64,000 nucleotides of DNA from Quillaja saponaria (Eukaryota; Streptophyta; Magnoliopsida; Fabales; Quillajaceae), in NCBI GenBank assembly GCA_029379385.1, contig CM055612.1, positions 16,988,001 to 17,052,000 on the forward strand, written 5' to 3'. Positions within the stretch are counted from its first letter, which is position 1. Each line of letters starts with the position of its first letter. Below the pieces are notes generated by a model that worked only from the letters and a program-made list of their open reading frames with translations, was not told the DNA's origin and searched no databases. The translations under genes were made by a program, and so were the position numbers. Shown in pieces: positions 11,909 through 22,629 of the stretch.

Positions 11909-12555
11909 TATTGGTATAGTATGTTGACTAAAATAGTAGAACTTGAATACCATGGGAATAATATTGTTGCACTGTTCAAATGTAATTGGTATGATCCAGA
12001 GAAAGGGATTAAAGTAGACCTTAAACACGGTTTTATAAAAATCAATCATCATTCATGTTACAAGAAATATGAGCCATTTGTGTTGGCAAAACAAGCTACC
12101 CAAGTATATCATATGTCGTACCCTTCTCAAAAGAAAGAAAGACAAGATTCGGGAGTTGTTTGTAAGATAAAGGTTAGAGGCAATGTTCATAATATAATGG
12201 TAGAGTAAGAAGATAATGAACCAGTGCCTATAGTTACATAATTCTTACAGGAGGATCTAACTGGTTTTATAACACCAGTTCTTCCTGATGATGATCTAGA
12301 TCTTCCAGGAATCCTTGTTCGTGATGGTTCATCGGAAGAGGAAGATAATGGTGAAGATATAGACAAACTTAGGAAGAGAAAAAGAAAAATTAGAAGACGT
12401 GCCAAAGATTTAGAAGAAGAAAAAGAAAAAGAGGAAGAGGAAGATGAATATGAATATGAGGACAATGATGACGGTGAAAAGGAAGATGAGGAAGATGAAG
12501 ATCAATATGAAGATGAAGATGAGGAAGAAGAAGAAGAGGAAGAGGAAAATGAATG
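11909..12555 (+). pseudogene. CACTA transposase C-terminal part: DUF4216 and acidic tail (copy I)
   Basis: DUF4216 is recognisable from MLTKIVELEYHGNNIVALF, the CNWYDPEKGIKVDLKHG motif and YEPFVLAKQATQVYHMSY. Unlike copies II and III the frame stays open through RQDSGVV and ends only at a TAA near 12206. Beyond it a strongly acidic Glu/Asp-rich tail is encoded to TGA at 12553-12555, after a basic RKRKIRR patch. The sequence joins abruptly at 11908 to the DUF4218 part, so the spliced connection between the modules is lost here. Confidence 0.8.
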
Positions 12556-12732
12556 AATTTATCTCTTTGCTATTAAGCTTGTCTATTTATTTTAATTGGT
12601 ACCTCATGTATTGATATGATTAATATTATTGTTAGAAAACTTGACATTTAATGCATGTCTATATATTATAAATCATATTGTAGTTAAATTTATTAGAAAT
12701 TATTTGACGTAAGTTTTGACACTTTTTTCAAA

Positions 12733-13523
12733 TAGTGTTGTTATAGGGAGAGGTATGATAGGATAGGATGTTAAATCTTATGGAGGTCGTGGTAGAAGAG
12801 ATTCATCATCCTCGAGGGGTCGTGGTAGAGATGATTCATCATTATCAAGAGGTCGTGGTGGAGGTGATTCATCATCGTGGAGAGATCGTGGTAGAGGTGA
12901 TTCACCATTCTCTAGGGATCATGATAGAGGTGATCCGGTTGCTTCAAGTGCAGGATGTAGCAGACATCATGCCTCAGTACCAAATGAAGGAGATGGGGGA
13001 GGTGATGACAAAGGTGTTGTGTCTGCATCATTGATTGTAGGACATAGTAAAGTTGATGCATCCTTTAGTAATGGAGTTCATGTTACATGTGATCACTCAG
13101 ATGCTTTGATCTCACATGGGGATGCATTACCTATAGAAGAAATAGTTAATCATGTGAGTGGATCGGATACCTATGCATGCTAAGGACTTGGTACAAATAT
13201 GTGAATTTTAGTTTTTTACCATGTTATTCGAATTGGATTCTAAACTCATACTTATTTATAGTTACTTATATGCTAAATGCTTAGGTGGAAACCCTTAGAA
13301 GACCAATGAAAGATATTGTGGTTTTTAATAAAACTCATATGAAGTACAAACATTCTAAGCATAGGTTGTGTTATTTATATACATTCTATTCATATAGTTA
13401 GATAATTATAGGTTATGTTATTTACATGTTCAATTTTTGTTTGAAATTATCATGCTGGTGATGATGTTCAAGCCGGTGATGATGATCAACATGATGATGA
13501 TGTGGATATTTGTGATAACTAAT
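12733..13523 (+). pseudogene. Second CACTA gene, Transposase_24-like with RG repeats (copy I)
   Basis: Downstream of the transposase lies a second gene. Its N-terminal part is a run of GRGRGDSSSSR-type 11-residue repeats. Further on, reading through introns, there are INHVSGSDT and METLRRPMKDI-like stretches that resemble the HttGSk and LGRpPtplEvF blocks of Transposase_24 (PF03004). The start codon present in copy II at 30526 is ATA here (about 12738), and a TAG follows soon after, so the copy is dead. The exon carrying RSEDKK-like sequence in copy II is largely deleted here. The family call rests on remembered motifs, not a search. Confidence 0.6.
12785..12916 (+). repeat. 33-bp coding minisatellite, 4 units (copy I)
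   Basis: Four 33-bp units, each encoding an 11-residue repeat of the type GRGRGDSSSSR, plus a partial fifth. Copy II has 4 units (30568-30699) and copy III has 6 (40942-41139). Confidence 0.85.
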
Positions 13524-13951
13524 CATATTGCAACTTTTTTTCTTAAATGACATTACTTTTATTGTGTAGTTTGAATTGTTAATAACTTTGATATTGTTGT
13601 TTCAGTACTAGCTGCTGTTATGACTAAACTAATGTCTTTAAGAATTCTTTTTCTTTTTCTATTATGTCATAACTAATTAGGTTGTGTTATTTAATATTGA
13701 TTGAAGTATTGATACCCAAACAAAAATCTTATGTTCTTATAGTATTGAATTGTTCTTTTTATATTGTGGTATTGGATTTAGGATTTTTGTTTTGTATGGA
13801 TGAATGTATATTTACAGGTGAAAGATATTTTACCTTGATCATCTTTTTTTACTTCTATAATAAAAAAACAAAAAACCTGGACTATCTACGATGGGCAACC
13901 CGTATTCTATAACTATTTACGACGAATAGGACATTTCATTATTTACAACGA

Positions 13952-14128
13952 ACACTTATTATCTACGACTGGAAATGCCCATCCAAGATAATTTGGCACC
14001 GTTTTGTGCAAAAACTTATCCAAGAGACTTATATTATCTAAGATGGGATACCCATCATGGATATATTTTGGCGCAAAATGGCGCCAAATTATCTAAGACG
14101 GCCATTTCCCGTCGTAGATAATAAGTGT
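13952..14128. repeat. CACTA subterminal palindrome (copy I)
   Basis: Left arm 13952-14010 and right arm 14071-14128 are inverted copies, with ACACTTATTATCTACGAC on the left and GTCGTAGATAATAAGTGT on the right, around a 60-base centre that itself carries CTAAGATGGGATACCCAT. The repeated ATCTAAGACGGG words are the expected kind of subterminal transposase-binding repeats of CACTA elements. Confidence 0.85.
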
Positions 14129-14217
14129 CCGTTGTAGATAGTGGATTATCCACAATGGATTTATTATTGTTGTAGATGCTTATTATTAGTGACAATGTTT
14201 TCTACATCGGGTCTATC

Positions 14218-14319
14218 TGTGATTCAGCATAACTATTAGACTCTTTGAGGCAATGCCTAACTATTAGGCTGGGTCACTCGTTGGCCCTGTGATTCAGCAT
14301 AACTATTAGACTCTTTGAG
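14218..14319. repeat. Rearrangement junction with templated filler
   Basis: A 32-bp sequence starting TGTGATTCAGCATAAC occurs at 14218-14249 and again at 14288-14319. Between them sits GCTGGGTCACTCGTTGGCCC (14268-14287), identical to a piece of the S-family gypsy LTR (as at about 18804). The first three repeat bases are CACTA end sequence and the rest is MIR-unit sequence. Confidence 0.85.
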
Positions 14320-14889
14320 TCCATCAAGTTACTACTGTCATATATCAAGTTGTTCTCGATTTAACAAAACCATTTTACCAAAGAACAACTCCAAACTAGA
14401 GAAGGAAACTTCAATTGTTTTTGTTCAATGGTTCATATAGCCATAGCCCTTTGGTCTACAATTGCTTCTTCAATTATATGCCTCTAACCCTAATTGAATA
14501 TGAAAAAGGATACTGATCAAATGAGGTAAGTCAAGCCCAGAACAATGGGTAAAAATAAAAAATAATAATAATCATTGAAAAATGGAAAGTCTCTCCCTTA
14601 AATAAAAAGAAATTAGAAAGATAAGTATTTCTCAAAACGAAATGGAAACAAATGCATAACAGAAGGAAAGTTTCCCTCGTAAATTAAACAAATTAGAAAT
14701 CAAGTCTTTCTCAAAATAAAAGAAAACTTATAATGCATAAAAGAAAAGGAAAATCATATGCCCATTACAACATTTAGGAAATTAACTAAATATTAATTAT
14801 GCAAATTGGATGCTAAAAGGAAAGTAACTAATGTATTTCATCATTCAAGTTCAACAGTTCATATTACATCTAGACCATTTGCCTTAGCC

Positions 14890-14898
14890 TATATATAA
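14890..14898 (+). promoter_or_regulatory. TATA box of miR159-like gene 2
   Basis: TATATATAA within GCCTATATATAACTCAC, 72 bp upstream of the hairpin. It is conserved in units 2 to 6, with about 350 bp of conserved upstream DNA that includes an AACCCTAA (telo-box-like) word. The position suits a Pol II start at about 14920. Confidence 0.6.
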
Positions 14899-14961
14899 CT
14901 CACAAACACACTTAATATAGATATACGTATTTAGGTTAACTCTTATTAGAGTTTTTGATTT

Positions 14962-15110
14962 GGTTTTAAGTAAAATTCAGGGCTCTCTGCTCACCAAATC
15001 TAGAAGGAGGTCATGGTAGCACTTAGCTGCAAGTTCATAAAAAACTCTGATAGGTTACCTTTATCTCTTTAGTATTGGTTTGAAGGGAGCTCCGATTGTG
15101 GCTATGAGGC
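14962..15110 (+). ncRNA. MIR159: miR159-like hairpin 2
   Basis: Putative mature strand at 15074-15094 on the 3' arm, core TTGGTTTGAAGGGAGCTCCG, one base (T for A) away from the miR159 core TTGGATTGAAGGGAGCTC. The 5' arm from C14978 (CAGGGCTCTCTGCTCACCAA) pairs with it except at four or five positions, and A14993 faces T15079. Pairing continues below the duplex and towards the loop, giving the long foldback typical of MIR159/MIR319 precursors. As I remember it, rice miR159d has nearly this sequence. The family's known targets are GAMYB-type mRNAs. A TATA box lies upstream. Expression is unproven. Confidence 0.75.
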
Positions 15111-17064
15111 TATGAATATCTCTCACTCCTTTTTTTATTTTTTATTTTTGGATTACTGAAGAACTCTCGGAGGTATATATAACTCTCTCAATTTCTCTTT
15201 AGTTTCTATTTAGATTGAGTACCCTGCTACTTACAAATTATGTTTCGACACGTTATTAATTAATTTCTTACATTGGCATACAAGAAAATTATCAATTTCT
15301 TGTGTTAATATTGGCACATATGTACTCTTTTCAATTGAGGATCAATGGTTTTTTTGTTTTTTGGTGTTTGATTAAAAGCTGGAGATCGGACCCACAACTT
15401 GGAGGCGAGAAATAATTGATTTCTTTCAATTGTAGACAAAAAAAGCTTTAATTTATCATGCTCATAGGAGATACATAAGTTATTACTACTATTAGTATTT
15501 ATCTTTTACATTCTCTTATTTAAAATTTTAACTAATTTTTATATGCAAATCAGCAAAACATAAAAGTATTTAGCCTTATTAATAATCTACCTAGTTGGAA
15601 TACAAAGAACAAATATACGCATTAAAACACAATTTACGTCAATATTTTAAAATTTGAAAAAAAAAATATTGATTTACAAGTTAAGTTATAATTGTGGTTT
15701 AACCAATGATATCATATAAATATTTAATTTACTTTTTATAAATGTTAAACATAATAAAATTTTGCCTACATGAATTAATTTACTAATATATATTACCAAC
15801 TTAGGAAAATAAATTATTAATTTAAATTTATTTAATATAGTCACACCTACTAAATATTCAATTTAATCTTCATAATATTAAATATAATATAATTATACTG
15901 ACATTAATTAAATTACTAAGATATTGATATTTTATATTAACAACCTAGGAAAATAAAAATAAAAATTTGAAATTTATTTAATACAGTCACACCTAGAAAA
16001 TGTTTAATTTAATATTTATAATATAATTATTTCTTCATTGATAAGATTATTAATATATTGATATTATATATTAACAACTTTGGAAATAAAAATAATAATT
16101 TGAAATTCATTTAATATAGTCATAGTTACAAAATATTATATATTAATTAGTGTGTTTTAGTGATACATCACACGTTTTGGGATTTTAATTGACTTTTTAA
16201 CTGGATTTAAATGCATATTAGTATGACCTATCAAAATATTGAAAACTCAATTCAATTTTAATTTTTTAGATTTTTGAAAAGAAAAAAATAAAATAAAATA
16301 AAAGAAAGGAAATCCAAACTAACCAAATCTACCATGGGTCATCCAATTTACACATTTCAATCAACAAAATATATTTATGGTTCAAATTAGTGTTTCTCTA
16401 CCATCCAAATAACGGTCTAAACATTCGAGTCGATTAGATTTTTAAAAAACCAATTTATTTTTGTGAAATGCAAATTTGGTATCAACCCATGTAACTAATC
16501 TCCAATTAGTGTTTTATTTTTTTTCAATACCATTAAAATTGTAGTTAACATATACACAATTATAATTAGATTTTCTCTTGAAAACACTTTTATAGATAAA
16601 CTCAAAATCAAATAAATGGATTTCTAGTTTCTTCAACCTCTTGTTTCTAATTTTATATTGCCAAATAAAATTCTAATTTTTTAACTTATTGATATCAATA
16701 CATTTTTCATAAACTACAATTAAAATTTCTCTTTTTTTATGGGATTCTTTTTTAATGATATCTTAGAGATACATGTTAAGGTTTAATGGTTGAAAATTAA
16801 ATTTTTTTTAAAAAGGTAATCCATTAATTACTTAGCACTTAATCATCATCGGGATAATAGATGATTAAAAAAAAATACATATGCACTTTAACAAATAATA
16901 GTGTTCAACTGAACAAGATGATTGGGTTTTCGATAAAATTTGCTTGACATAACCAAATTGATTTGATTAAAATTTTACTTGATTTTTGAAGTCAAATTAT
17001 CTGTGACGATATAAAATTGTACCTAATTAAATACTAAGTTAGTCATGATTGCTTATTTCATTTA

Positions 17065-17090
17065 TTGGCCCTTATCCCATAATGGGCCAA
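17065..17090. promoter_or_regulatory. GGCCC/GGGCC palindrome (site II-like), unit 2
   Basis: TTGGCCC and GGGCCAA as a 7-bp inverted repeat around CTTATCCCATAAT-like DNA, matching the TGGGCC core bound by plant TCP factors. A counterpart is at 3434-3459. Confidence 0.3.
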
Positions 17091-17480
17091 TAAAAACAAA
17101 AACTGAGAACTAGATACAATAAATTCAAATACTTTCATGATCTTCTTATCCATTGTTTTTCTCACAACTCATTACATTGTTTTAATAAGCGATAGGAAAT
17201 ATATTGATCACATCGTCCTTGTTCCTTGTAAAAATTATGCCCAACATCTCATCCACCTTTACTGCTTTCAATGACTCAGCTTTTAACAACTCATTACACT
17301 ATTTTATTCTCCATTTGCTCCCTCCTCCTCGTGGATCCATTTGGGCATGAGTTCAATATGCAAATAACAAACAGAAATATGATCAAATAGACAAACTTTG
17401 TTAATAATAAAATAATTATTTTTAAAAAAAATAATAAGAAGAATAATAATTTATAGATGTAAAGAAGCAAAAGAAAAGAC

Positions 17481-17648
17481 GTACACACCGTAACAAAAAG
17501 AACATGTAGGCCTGTTCACAATCGTAAAACCTGCTCTCTAGTATTCCTTGATAGTACAACCACATATACGTTCTCTAGGTATGGTGCCAGGGTCTTTACC
17601 TAAAATTATGAAACTTGGGAGAAAGGTTCGAAGTATGGTTCAAAGGTT
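17481..17648 (-). pseudogene. Minus-strand Cys-rich gene fragment (unit 2), truncated
   Basis: Only the second exon-like part survives, with GTIPRERICGCTI where unit 1 has GTIPRDCICGC, so one Cys has changed to Arg. Its upstream side (higher coordinates) is removed by the 17648 junction with the S LTR. Decayed fragment of the same unrecognised gene as at 3832-4262. Confidence 0.45.
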
Positions 17649-19528
17649 CCAAATATATTTTGAGTTATAGCTATTAGACTCGGGCTAGGTCAAGCAGGAT
17701 TCGTTGTGCCCTGTTTTTGGTTCATGTAAGGAATTGAGTTCGTTCATGACAGATTTTAGGAAAAGTTTCTAAATAATAAATATAGACATATTTTTCTATA
17801 AATAAATCTAACAAACGGAATCGGATTTCGTTTTTCCTAGAGAAAATTATGTTCAATTAACTAAGGTAAGGTCAAAGATGTCAAAATCCTGCATTTTGTA
17901 GAATTTAATGTAACTTTAAAGAATAAATTGTATTGATATACAAATCCAAAAATTACAAATGATATACCATTATAAAGCTATATGTATCTAGTATTTTATA
18001 AATTTTACAAAACTAGATTTAAAATTTACTAGAGAAAGATATGATAGTTAACGTGGACACTTGTCCAAACCCCAAGTTTGGACAGTTTCAACATCTCTAA
18101 TTCACTCAGTGCTTTCTATCTTTTCTAATGGTTTCTTCTACCGTATGCATTGTTAAGACATTTAAAATGTCTCTTCATTGTTAACCTTATCACATAAAGT
18201 AAATTCATATTACTTGACATGTAATAACTTATTAGAAAACTTTCATATAGAAAACTATACAAGTTGAGATAGAAGTTTAGTAATTAGAAGATTATAACAA
18301 TCAAGCTTATGAACTAAGTATTATTTGGGAATAAGAATTACAATTTTGGATTCTAATGTGGACTTGATAAGACGTGTGGACGCAAGTGTAAGTGACGAAT
18401 GAAATAAGTTACGGGTGAGTGGTTAATTGCTGCTTTTAGGGGCTAGATTAGTATGTGTAATTATATGTTTATTTGAATATATGTGATTTATGGAAAGTAA
18501 GCAAGTAGAGTATTTCAGTAATTTATTTGAATTATGTTTGTTTGATATGGGTTGCTTTGTATGACATTGGTTGTGGTTGATAAGGGCGAACAAAGTGAGG
18601 TTTTTATAAAAAATGATTTTTATCTCTGAAATTAAAAATCCAGATGCACCTATGATTTTCTGATTAAAAATCATAAGAAAATTTTGAGTATGATAAATAA
18701 TTTTTTTAATTGAGTATTCAGCCCCGGTGGGATGGATTGTGTACGGAGATCAATTTGTTATGCGAGCACGTAAATGGTCGGTAGGGGGTGATAATGTTGT
18801 GCGAGGCTGGGTCACTCGTTGGCCCTTTGATTGCTTTGTGTGATATTGTTGTTTTGATTTAAGTTGTGATCTTGAGTGGCATATAAATTGTGAATTTGTG
18901 CAGTTTACCACGTATACGTGTCATGTCAAATGTCATGTGAACAATATTACATGATGTTACTATCTATGTGATACACACTTGTATTGTGTGATGCTAGTAC
19001 CCTTTGGGTACAATTTTCCACTCACAGAGTCCATAGGACTCACCCCTCTCATGGATATTTTTTTAGTGATAGGAGTTCGATGTATTGCATCACCGAGCTG
19101 GTGACTTGCCGATTAGTGCATCAAGGTAATTCCAGGATCTCAATCTTGAAGTTAAAGGATGGAAGTTTGCAGTTACAATAGAACTGTGGGGATATAATCT
19201 CGAATAATGTAAGCGTTTAGTTATGGGTCTTATTTATGATGTGGATGGAGTGGAGCTCCTTCTTATCTTTATGTTATGGTTGTGTGAAATCATGAGTATA
19301 TGTATTTATATTTTCAAACATGTTACATATTACAGGGAATCTCTGTTAAAATTTTAAGTAACTTGTTAATTGTTACAAGCAATAAACTTTTATGGTGAAC
19401 TTTAGTTTTAGCAAGGCTACCTTTATTCTTTAATTGAGTCAGGTTTGTTATTTTATTTCAAAATCAGGGTTACAGTGGATTGGTTTTCCAATCCTCCAGC
19501 CAATCATGCTTCTGTGAGGGGTATGGCA
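17649..19528 (+). mobile_element. Solo LTR S2 (gypsy), 5' truncated
   Basis: Aligns with the 3' half of the 53005-56616 LTR from TTCCAAATATATTTTGAG onwards and ends TATGGCA followed by CGATG, the same right-hand target site as S1. The left half and left target site are deleted, and the LTR is fused to MIR unit 2. It is therefore the same ancestral insertion as S1 and S4, copied with the block. Confidence 0.85.
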
Positions 19529-19533
19529 CGATG
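19529..19533. repeat. Right target-site duplication CGATG of S2
   Basis: Identical in position and sequence to 7139-7143. Confidence 0.8.
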
Positions 19534-20866
19534 TAATTTTATTTATAGGGATATCAACAAGTATAGTTAATTTGTAAACTACTCGTAAAAATTTTTGGAT
19601 GGAGATCAACTAGTTTTCTAAACAAGTCGAGTTTAAGTTTTATTTTTGATTAGTTCTCTAAACAAGTCAAACTCAATCTTGGTAAAGCTCATCCACTAAA
19701 CTCGTGAGTCCAACTTCTTAAATGTATAATACAAATAAATATATACTATCTAATTTAATGTTTAATTATGATTATATTTTCTTAGCAGAATTAGCATATA
19801 TATATATATTTGTGATAAATATTTAAATGAAAATAATATAAGAATAAGTTTATTGACAATCCACTTGGTCAGAACAAAAATGAGAAAAATGAAGAATTAC
19901 AGATTTCAAAACTATGAAAAAACAAATTATGTTTGGGAAAGGAAAAATTGGTATCGACCTCAAACTTATATCTATGGTTTCTTCATTTTCATTAAAATTA
20001 ATTTTTATGTCATGCACGTTGCGCTAGCCATATTTGCATTAGGAAATTTGCTAGCAATAAAGTATTTTATTACAAAATTTCTTATTTTTTTAATCTTTTA
20101 AAAAAATAAAATAATAATCTTTAACTTAAGTTCTTGATTTTTATTTTTTATGTCATGTAATGAACAACAATCACGTAAGCATTACAAAATAAAATAAAAA
20201 TAATTTTTTGAGAAAAGAAAATGATCCATTTAATATACATCAATATAAATATTGTAATTGTCTTCACAAATATGACTAGAAAGAATTAACATATCCCATG
20301 GGGTTGACCAGATAGTTAAGAAGTTGTGCTCCCTTCATTGACTTCCTTTATTTGGATCTTCTTGGGGAGAGCTTAGTGACTAAACTCCTCATATATTTCT
20401 TAATTTTGACGTGGATGACTTGTCTTTGACCAAACCGAAAAGATGATCAGTCGAGATGTGAGTAAACTGGCCTGGACATACCTTTGCGGAATAAAAAAAA
20501 TGAATTAACATAATTTTATGATAATAGTGTGAATTAAAATTTAGCATTATCTAATTAGTAAGTTCATTAGCTGCACTAGTGACAATCAACATTAACTTTC
20601 CGTTTGCTATAAATATACACGTAAAAGAAAAATGTATTTATATGATAAATGTTTTATTATACAAGAAGAATTTAATACTATCATGATTAAAAGAATTAAT
20701 AAAATATGAATTTATTAAATAAAAATATTTTTTTACTATCCTGATTTATTATTATTATTAGAAACTCAAATAAAATAAGACTTTCGTTATTTTTTATTTT
20801 TTTCGAGTTTTTCATCTTTCTGGTTAAGTCCAAATCAAGTATTAGAGAATTAATTGAAATTTTACT
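19534..20866. repeat. Spacer u2, copy 2
   Basis: Collinear with 7144-8238 but with the extra about 225 bp at 20596-20815. No gene recognised. A frame around 19853-20101 with FFIFIKINFYVMHV is shared with copy 3 but lacks any family signature. Confidence 0.75.
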
Positions 20867-21560
20867 TGTTATAACTTGGTACTATAATGATAAGTTTTAG
20901 GGAATAAAAAGGAAAAACTTAGTACTTTTGGTTATAAACACAAACTAAATAAGTGAATAAAAAAATAAAATACCCATTTTTTATCCTTTTATTTTATTTT
21001 CCTTTTCCTCCTATTTTCCTCTTTTCCTACATTTTTTTTCTCTTTTTTCTTCCTTCTCCACGCCTTTTCCTCCCTCTATTTTCTTGACGCTTCCATTAGC
21101 TCCATTCAAGAAGGCCAAAGCACCAACTCCTCATTAGTAGCTTGTGTCTTGATCTTTCCAAGCCCACACTTGAGCCGATGAGTAGCCTTCGTGGATTAGC
21201 AACACCTTCAATCAGCCTCCAACTACTTCTCGACCACTCCTCTATTTTAAGGTAGTTCTAACTACCTCTAGTTTTGTTTTCTTGGAGCTGATTCATTTTC
21301 GTTTTTGTTTTGTTTAAGGATTTAGATGTAGGGATTGAATGGGTTTGTGAATGACAAAATATGATCAAGGTGGTAAGAAAAATGGTATGTAAAATGTTGT
21401 TTGGTTATTGTGGAATTCTAAGATTTAAGCTCTTTATTGTCCCTAAATGATTCATCCCATTTCAATCTCATATTTCAATTGTGGTTAGTGTTGGTGCTAG
21501 TTTTGGTTACACAAATAATATATATATATCTATGGATTGGAAAAAAGTATGCTTTCAAGG
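20867..21560 (+). mobile_element. L2 gypsy LTR, copy 2, only the 5' third
   Basis: Begins TGTTATAACTTGGTAC like the other L2 copies and follows them to GCTTTCAAGG at 21560, where it jumps to gag coding sequence. The rest of the LTR, the primer site and the leader are deleted. Confidence 0.8.
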
Positions 21561-22599
21561 GTTCCACCAGTCCTCATGTACCAGTAGTAAGAGGTCTTGG
21601 CCGTAAAGGACATGGTAGAGGTAGAGCAGCTAAACAAGTCGAGGTGAGGGCACCTAGTCCTTATATAAAACAACTTATGGTGAGACTAAATAGAGTTTGG
21701 AGAATATTGGGTAACTGAGTTGGGATTTTAGCTTAACAACAACCTCAACAGGTCAGCCATAAACTCCTTAAGTTCCCCTACTCAACCTAAATAAGAGGCC
21801 AATCCTCCAGATTTAGCTCAGCAAAGTCAATAGGCATTTGTGACCATACTTGATTTTCAGAAGATGAAGCCACCAAAGTTTTTCGGTGTAGATTCTACAC
21901 AGAATCCTTATACTTTCTTAGAAGAGTCTGACCCACTATGTGTGGCATTAGGGTGTGACCCTGTTCGAGCAGGGAAATTAGCTAGCTACTAGTTTCATAA
22001 TGTGGTATATGAATGGCACAGGTCTTGTTGTAGCATTGAATTGAGCCAACTCACTTTCTTGGCCTAACTTCAGCAGAGCTTTCACTAAACGCTTTCAACC
22101 TAAGAGCATGAGGGATAAGTACGCTTGGGAGTTTGAGAGGTAATTCAAACCAAAGGAATGACAATGAGGGAGTATGAGACTCGATTCACCAGATTATCCT
22201 GTTTTGCTTCACATATGGTGTTAACTGAGCAGAAGAGAGTGAAGAGGTTTGTTAATGGCTTGAGAGATTCTCGGTTTAGGTCAGTGTCCGTAATGGACAC
22301 TACTACCTACACTCAGGTCGTGGATTTTGCTTATCAATTGGAAAAATAATACTTAGAAACACAGATAGAACAGGAGAACCATAAAAAGTCTAGACAGTAG
22401 GGTCCTTCCATCTCAAGGCCGAGTGGTTCTCGGAGATCTGAAGATGAACCTATAATAAGACGTGGCTCATTTCGAGGAAATTTTCAGTCGGATAGAGGTC
22501 AGATTAGATAGAGTTATGGAAGTTAGTTACAAGTGGTATCATATAGTAGTCCTGAGCCTCTGAAGTTCCGGTATGCTATACTTGTAACATCTATATTGC
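21561..22599 (+). pseudogene. Ty3/gypsy gag, degraded
   Basis: Translates in pieces as a gypsy Gag. An Arg/Gly-rich N-terminal part (RGLGRKGHGRGRAAKQ) is followed by MKPPKFFGVDSTQNPYTFLE (family: PPxFxG...Pxxaxxwl) and, at 22158-22349, by MREYETRFTRLSCFASHMV then QKRVKRFVNGLRDS, the conserved retrotransposon Gag block in which a YexrFtrLs motif precedes RFvxGL. A TAG interrupts near 21990 and there are frameshifts around 22140 and 22350. No protease or reverse transcriptase follows, because a CACTA terminus begins at 22600. It belongs to the L2 element whose LTR flanks it. Confidence 0.8.
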
Positions 22600-22629
22600 C
22601 ACTTCAAGAAAATCACTTATTTGTGATGG
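22600..22629. repeat. Left terminal inverted repeat of CACTA II
   Basis: CACTTCAAGAAAATCACTTA and following bases; 23 of 30 positions agree with the inverted right end at 32356-32385. Confidence 0.65.

Larger units (their letters stand above)
10049..14221 (+). mobile_element. CACTA (En/Spm-like) remnant, copy I
   Basis: Truncated at both ends. It begins inside the transposase gene, matching copy II from about 27520, and stops inside the right subterminal region just before the sequence that in copy II leads to the terminal TAGTG. About 0.9 kb between the DUF4218 and DUF4216 parts is deleted at 11908. It carries a transposase pseudogene (10049-12555), a second pseudogene of Transposase_24 type (about 12733-13523) and the large subterminal palindrome (13952-14128). 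The left neighbour is the broken L2 LTR and the right neighbour is a rearranged MIR unit. Confidence 0.85.
14222..17648 (+). repeat. MIR unit 2 (type A), block 2
   Basis: Starts in the promoter region of the unit, so upstream parts seen at 34702-35130 are lost. It holds a complete promoter-hairpin segment, then AT-rich non-coding DNA (about 15111-17060) collinear with units 1, 4 and 6, then the GGGCC palindrome (17065-17090) and part of the minus-strand gene fragment. It ends at about 17648, where GGTTCAAAGG runs into the middle of the S LTR; the rest of the unit and the 5' half of the LTR are deleted. Confidence 0.85.

Noticed and set aside
12785..12916. Regular repeats considered as a CRISPR array
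   Set aside because: The 33-bp units are contiguous without spacers, lie in a plant transposon, and code for an RG repeat.
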